64,000 nucleotides of DNA from JAXGOI01 sp040767605 (GTDB lineage: Bacteria; Bacillota; Dehalobacteriia; UBA4068), in assembly GCA_040767605.1 (NCBI GenBank), contig JAXGOI010000001.1, forward strand, positions 1,793,662-1,857,661, read 5' to 3'. Every line of letters starts with the position of its first letter. The first letter of the stretch is position 1. A model generated the notes under the pieces. The model was not told where the DNA came from and made no database searches. It was given only the letters and a program-made list of their open reading frames with translations. This document shows positions 60,078 to 64,000 of this stretch, piece by piece. The translations under genes and the position numbers were made by a program.

Positions 60078-61907
60078 CTAATTGCTATATACATCATGTA
60101 AAAAACCATAACGACTTTCTTTGTACTTACTTACATATTTGTCCTGTGTAAATTCAATAACCTGAGCACCACTAGCCTCATAATCTAATTCTGGAAGGTC
60201 TTTTGTGTTTTCTACAACTATCATCTGCCCTTCGGATTGATTATCAATAAGGTATTGGAATAGGGCGGTTCTCATGCTTGTAGGAGCATTATCATCAACA
60301 CCTTGATCCAAACCGAGTAATGGTGTATCTACCACAAAAATTCCTGGTTTATGTACAGCATCCTCGTGTAAATACTGCCTAAAGGTTAATCCTACAATTG
60401 TATTGATAAAAGCCCAATAACCCTTACCATGACTATCTTCTTTTGCATAGCCATTTATTTCTAAATCAAATGTTCCCATGTTGAAATGAGCTGTATTCAA
60501 ATTCTCGTATTTGCTGTCAACTAGAATTGAATGTGCTATTTCATCTATACGTGTATTAAATTCAACGGGGAAGTGTTCTTTTGGTTTAAACTTGGGTTTA
60601 TCTGTATCCTCCGTTTCTTGCTTTTGTAATTCAACAATCCACTCTTGTGAAACGCTTTGCAATACAGTTGATTCTTGTTGTAATTGTATATAAGAGCGAT
60701 ATTGTTGTATTCCTTCTCTTAGTTTATTAGATTGCGGAGTAAGTTCAGTTTCGATTAATTTATCTATCCCCGATCTTTGTCTTTCAAGATGATCGATTTT
60801 TTCACGAACTTCATTTAATGATGAAACGACATCTTCTTCACTCTCAGACAAGCCCTGCAATTGAGTAATGATGCGATTCAGTTCAGCTCTTGATGCTTTA
60901 ATGTATGATTTTCTCTCTGCTGGTTGCATATTACCATCACAAAAAGGACATTTTTTATTTTTATCAACAGAGTGTAGATGTACCTCTCCATCTACAATAA
61001 ATGATAATCTTTTTATATCAGCTGTATATTGGCTTCGTAGCGATTGAAAGTGAGAATAAGTAACTTGGTTTTCTGCTTCTTTTTCCTTTAAATCTAGTAA
61101 AGTACCTAGTAAATCCTTACTCTCTTCTGTAGCAGCCGCAATAGCAGCTTCAGTTTCAGAAAGATTGTCAATTAGCTTTTGCATTTCATCTTCCACATCT
61201 AAATCGCTATAAGTAGACAATGCTTTTTGTAGCTCTTCTCTTTTTTTAGACATCTGAGAAATTCTACCGTTTACAAATTGGCGAACAGCATCTTTTTTAG
61301 CTTTGCTGATTTCATCCTTGTCATGTTCCTCCATATCTGGGTATTCATTTCCAGTGAGAAGATATAGAAGGGATGCAAAAAAATAAGGATTCTGAGTAGG
61401 CGATGAAGGTAAAAGCACCGATTTCGGATTTTCAATTTCTTGTTCTTTTAACCAAAACAATCCCATAAGAGTTTTCCATGAGAGGCGTTGTCTAGCAAAA
61501 TCTTGATTTTTTATTATCATTGGCAGTTTTTTAATACCAATCAATTTAAGCCAAAGTTCATTTAAAACAGGATTTTTATTCCCGTTACTCTTATATTTAA
61601 CGTCATAGTCACCACCATCAATTGAGTTAATTTGGCTGACCACGTTTACTATATTCTTTCCAACTATCCGAGAGAGATGAATAGTGCCTTCTGGGGTATT
61701 AATATCTAGGCTGACGCTATCATATCCTGTTTGTTCTTTTTCAAAAGGCTTTTCAATTACACCCATAGCAAACTGGATGCATTTTAATATGCAGGTCTTT
61801 CCGGAATCGGAAACTCCACAAATGATATTTAATCCTTTATCAAAAGTTACAATAGCAGGGGACTTCCCTGTGCCGGTTGCTGTGACTTTAGAAATATAAA
61901 ACGCCAT
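60078..61907 (-). CDS. SMC/RecN-like ATPase of an ABC-three-component-type system
   Basis: A 609-residue ABC ATPase. Walker A GVSDSGKTCILK near residue 31, long coiled coils (~205-300 and ~330-420) on either side of a zinc-hook-like CPFCDGNMQ near 318, and Walker B GIFVVDTPLLGLDQG near 527. Split head domains with a coiled-coil arm are typical of SMC/Rad50/RecN. With the two upstream genes it matches the ABC-3C conflict-system layout (effector, middle component, ATPase). It probably senses DNA structures or invading DNA. Confidence 0.8.
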   Translation of the reverse strand: MAFYISKVTATGTGKSPAIVTFDKGLNIICGVSDSGKTCILKCIQFAMGVIEKPFEKEQTGYDSVSLDINTPEGTIHLSRIVGKNIVNVVSQINSIDGGDYDVKYKSNGNKNPVLNELWLKLIGIKKLPMIIKNQDFARQRLSWKTLMGLFWLKEQEIENPKSVLLPSSPTQNPYFFASLLYLLTGNEYPDMEEHDKDEISKAKKDAVRQFVNGRISQMSKKREELQKALSTYSDLDVEDEMQKLIDNLSETEAAIAAATEESKDLLGTLLDLKEKEAENQVTYSHFQSLRSQYTADIKRLSFIVDGEVHLHSVDKNKKCPFCDGNMQPAERKSYIKASRAELNRIITQLQGLSESEEDVVSSLNEVREKIDHLERQRSGIDKLIETELTPQSNKLREGIQQYRSYIQLQQESTVLQSVSQEWIVELQKQETEDTDKPKFKPKEHFPVEFNTRIDEIAHSILVDSKYENLNTAHFNMGTFDLEINGYAKEDSHGKGYWAFINTIVGLTFRQYLHEDAVHKPGIFVVDTPLLGLDQGVDDNAPTSMRTALFQYLIDNQSEGQMIVVENTKDLPELDYEASGAQVIEFTQDKYVSKYKESRYGFLHDVYSN

Positions 61908-61912
61908 ACAGG

Positions 61913-62365
61913 TTACTCCTTCCTTAACGATTTAGACGCTTCTCTACTAATCAAATTAAGAAGTTCTTTTTCGTTTTTCGAATCCATATAAATAATAGCT
62001 TTGTGTGCATACAATCTATATTCATTGGCATAATCAGAAGCTAGGGAACTGCATAAGGCAAGTCCACGTTCTGTAATAGAATATATAAAGCCATCATTTG
62101 AATAAGAAACCCTAACCAAGTTTTCTAAAACAAGCTGTTTAATAGCTTGTTGTGATAATGATCTTCTCGCAGAAAATTCAGAAAAACTAAATTCATTATC
62201 ACCATGAAGATTGCTATTTGATAATCCAAATTCTTTTGAGTAATTTGAAATAAAATCTGCTGTTACCAGCTTATCAATTGTAAACTTATTATTATTAGAC
62301 AATGATAAGACAAGTAGTAATCTCATTGATATTTCAAATTCAGTATTGAAAACTTTATCATTCAT
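61913..62365 (-). CDS. Middle component of the ABC-three-component-type system
   Basis: A 150-residue helical protein: FNTEFEISMRLLLVLSLSNN at the start (typical of middle components), a winged-helix-like centre (SLSQQAIKQLVLENLVRVSY) and ITERGLALCSSLASDYANEY. It is sandwiched between the putative effector and the ATPase and is expected to bridge them. I chose the start at 62365, 8 bases inside the end of the upstream gene, after a GGTGG site. Confidence 0.68.
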   Translation of the reverse strand: MNDKVFNTEFEISMRLLLVLSLSNNNKFTIDKLVTADFISNYSKEFGLSNSNLHGDNEFSFSEFSARRSLSQQAIKQLVLENLVRVSYSNDGFIYSITERGLALCSSLASDYANEYRLYAHKAIIYMDSKNEKELLNLISREASKSLRKE

Positions 62366-63359
62366 CTTCATCCACCCACCGAACGCAACCATCATTTACC
62401 AGTAGATGACAGGTTCCTTTCTTTTCTTTTGGGCCTACTAGATTTTGGATATTATCAACAACAGATGTGGTAGAGCAATCGACCACCTTTTTCATAACGG
62501 CTAACAGCCTTTTGTATCCATCATCGTAATCATCCCATAAAGTATCTTTAATGTAATCATGTGTTTCAGACTTCCACTTCTTAGAATGTTCTTCGCCTTT
62601 ATCTATAGATTCTCGAATAAAGCGGTCAATACGCAATGCACTATAATAATTGATTCGTTGATCAGAGAAGTTTCTTTTGAATTTTGTAGGTAACGAGTCT
62701 AAATCAGCTTTTGTCAAATTACCAGATTTTATAGCTTCTGCATAAGCTGCAAGAAGCTCACTAACATATTTCTCTTCTTCAGGAGCAATGTCTTGTGTAG
62801 GCTCAATCTCCTTAGGAATAGATATTTCAACATTACCTATATGTAATTTTCCATCAGATTCGTCATAATAAATAGTTTGAGAAGGTAAAGATGCTAATTT
62901 AGAAGGGGAAGTTGCATTATTAGAAACATTGATGCTAGACGATTCTCTGCCTTCATAAATGTCATCTAGAATTTGAAGAAACAAATCAGCACAAGCATAT
63001 CCTAAAACTTCATCGGGATTGAAGCCTGGAATCATTTTTTTGATTTCATCCTCAATAGCCATCTGATTATGATCGTTTAAATTACTTATGTAATTTGCAA
63101 ATTTATCTGTATCTTTACGACTAATAACTACATGTACCTTTTTGGGGTTCAAAGGATTACTACCCTTTATCAATCGATCTAATGAGTCTGGTTTGAGAAC
63201 ACCAAAAGGGTTATATCTATCATTCTCAGACAATTTTATTTCTTCCACCGTTTGAGGGGCTCTCATGATATTGTCAAAAAGAGACAGAAAAAACTCATAT
63301 GGTTTATATGATGTACCACTGTGTTTATAAATTATATTCGCAAATTCACTAAAGAGCAT
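62358..63359 (-). CDS. Putative effector of the ABC-three-component-type system
   Basis: A 333-residue protein with no enzyme motif I can name. Residues ~1-140 form one domain (YKPYEFFLSLFDNIMRAPQT), a Ser/Asn-rich linker follows at ~145-165, and a C-terminal helical domain (~190-320) includes FIRESIDKGEEHSKKWKSE. Assignment as effector rests on order: effector, middle component, ATPase, all overlapping or within 5 bases. GGAGGTGG lies 6 bases before the start. Confidence 0.55.
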   Translation of the reverse strand: MLFSEFANIIYKHSGTSYKPYEFFLSLFDNIMRAPQTVEEIKLSENDRYNPFGVLKPDSLDRLIKGSNPLNPKKVHVVISRKDTDKFANYISNLNDHNQMAIEDEIKKMIPGFNPDEVLGYACADLFLQILDDIYEGRESSSINVSNNATSPSKLASLPSQTIYYDESDGKLHIGNVEISIPKEIEPTQDIAPEEEKYVSELLAAYAEAIKSGNLTKADLDSLPTKFKRNFSDQRINYYSALRIDRFIRESIDKGEEHSKKWKSETHDYIKDTLWDDYDDGYKRLLAVMKKVVDCSTTSVVDNIQNLVGPKEKKGTCHLLVNDGCVRWVDEDE

Positions 63360-63380
63360 TATCTGCCACCTCCAACTATA

Positions 63381-63410
63381 TTTCCGAATCTTTCCGAACC
63401 TCTCCGAGGC
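63381..63410. repeat. Three tandem 10-base repeats
   Basis: TTTCCGAATC, TTTCCGAACC and TCTCCGAGGC follow one another in the leader of the minus-strand conflict operon, 22 bases from its first start codon. They could be regulator-binding half sites. Confidence 0.6.
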
Positions 63411-63436
63411 CTTCCTTAATGGAAGGTCTTTTTTTT
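63408..63436 (+). terminator. Intrinsic terminator (plus strand)
   Basis: GGCCTTCC (63408-63415) pairs with GGAAGGTC (63421-63428), then eight T's. Confidence 0.75.
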
Positions 63437-63607
63437 ATACAATTTTATTAGTGATTGAGTGATATTGAAGAAGAAATTGCAAGCAAAAAAGACTGCTTAA
63501 ATTATATCACGAAAAATCACACATTACCAGAAGAAAAATTCACAAAAGCAAATATTTTATCATTTATTGTTGAATTTATCTTCAAAAATGGAAAGGAGGT
63601 AGTGCAG

Positions 63608-63751
63608 ATGGCCAAACGTAATACGAAGCAAACATCAAAAAGAGTTGCGTCAAAAGCAAGCAAAATTCTTAACGATGGACGCTACAGTAAGAAATCCAAG
63701 TCAGTGGCTGGCAGTGCTTTAAGTCAAACTAGACCAAGCAAGAAAAAGTAA
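63608..63751 (+). CDS. Small basic protein
   Basis: A 47-residue lysine/serine-rich protein (AKRNTKQTSKRVASKASKIL; SKSVAGSALSQTRPSKKK), 15-20 percent lysine. I recall similar short proteins as widespread and unannotated; a nucleic-acid-binding role is only a guess. GGAGG lies about 10 bases before the ATG at 63608. An open frame continues upstream to 63455 but is AT-rich, lacks a start signal, and may be a gene remnant. Confidence 0.55.
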   Translation: MAKRNTKQTSKRVASKASKILNDGRYSKKSKSVAGSALSQTRPSKKK

Positions 63752-63857
63752 TTTTCAGAACAGATGATAGGTAGCGACAGATTTGAATAATCAGCCTACC
63801 TATCCTCCCCAAGGGAGAAATCTATCCGGAGCGGTTATCGCTCGACAAAACCAATCT

Positions 63858-64000
63858 CAAAGTCCTAGTGCGCATACGGACGGCGGGATGCATAAGAGTT
63901 CAGAACACAGTGATAAAGACTGTGTTTGGAATGAAGATGCACCCACCGTTATTTCGTGTGCCCTTTTTTAGGACAAGCGGAGTCTGTGGTCATCTTCACC
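63858..64000 (+). ncRNA. Structured RNA element, copy B (cut by window end)
   Basis: Same element as 6488-6632: AAAGTCC opening, GGATGCAT/ATGCACCC stem, GATAAAG loop closed by AACACAGT/ACTGTGTT, CACCCACCGTTATTTCGTGT, a TTTTTTAGG block and the 3' CATCTTCA. The sequence has diverged but the inner stem keeps pairing. A sigma-like gene may follow beyond the window. Confidence 0.7.

Noticed and set aside
63455..63607. Upstream extension of the small basic protein to 98 residues
   Set aside because: No start signal; GGAGG before 63608 defines a shorter protein. The extension may be a gene remnant.
1..64000. CRISPR arrays, tRNA and rRNA genes
   Set aside because: No regularly spaced repeats of suitable length and no recognisable tRNA or rRNA sequence were noticed on reading.

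Overview
This is an AT-rich stretch of a Bacillota genome. Its phage proteins (DUF2800, DUF2815, VirE-type primase-helicase, P27-type small terminase, Cph1-type holin, paired large serine recombinases) and strong Shine-Dalgarno (SD) sites fit an anaerobic Clostridia/Tissierellia-type host or a streptococcal relative. The genus cannot be fixed from the window. No tRNA, rRNA or CRISPR array was seen. The dominant feature is a nearly complete siphovirus-type prophage at about 5.2-50.2 kb. It lies between clusters of restriction-modification (R-M) and other conflict genes.

Layout. (1) 1-2.5 kb: type II R-M system with a C5-cytosine methyltransferase, a convergent NgoBV/NlaIV-like endonuclease and an XRE controller. 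(2) 2.6-6.3 kb: an unknown zinc-type protein, an ImmA/IrrE metallopeptidase and an XRE regulator, looking like a lysogeny-control region. (3) 6.3-6.7 kb: a terminator, then a structured RNA element in the leader of a sigma-like regulator; a second copy ends the window. (4) 6.7-17.5 kb: replication and early genes (DUF2800, DUF2815, PolA-type polymerase, Rha antirepressor, VirE, VRR-NUC, SNF2 helicase, late regulator). (5) 17.6-25.2 kb: HNH nuclease, terS, then metabolic and modification cargo (MetK, two DNA methyltransferases, an amidoligase, a degenerate amidoligase paralog, a gamma-glutamylcyclotransferase). (6) 25.2-45 kb: terL, portal, protease, capsid, connectors and tail genes. An erm macrolide-resistance gene sits between terL and portal, and an IS110-family element sits between the major tail gene and the tail chaperone gene. 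(7) 45-50.2 kb: holin, amidase and a three-gene serine-recombinase module. (8) 50.2-53.4 kb: RHH-like protein, DUF262-HNH (GmrSD-like) protein and an HEPN-type protein. (9) 54-63.4 kb: excisionase-like HTH protein, broken ASCH gene, and a type IIS R-M system of the Alw26I/Eco31I/Esp3I type. Its endonuclease shares an apparent operon with an XRE controller, an AlkA-like DNA glycosylase and a three-gene SMC-like ATPase cluster resembling ABC-three-component conflict systems.

How the parts work together. The phage genes run in one direction through replication, packaging, head, tail, lysis and integration. Intrinsic-terminator-like hairpins repeatedly interrupt this order just before a gene's ribosome site, which suggests antitermination or attenuation. 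Phage MetK and two methyltransferases could supply and perform DNA modification that protects the phage from the host's own R-M systems. The erm gene keeps an ermC-type translational attenuator, but a 23-base tandem duplication in it predicts constitutive expression.

The strongest candidates for something new are the covarying two-copy RNA element, the amidoligase / pseudo-amidoligase / cyclotransferase cluster with hairpin leaders, and the fused operon of restriction enzyme, DNA glycosylase and ABC-type conflict genes. All family assignments come from reading motifs and from memory of the families; no database search was run.
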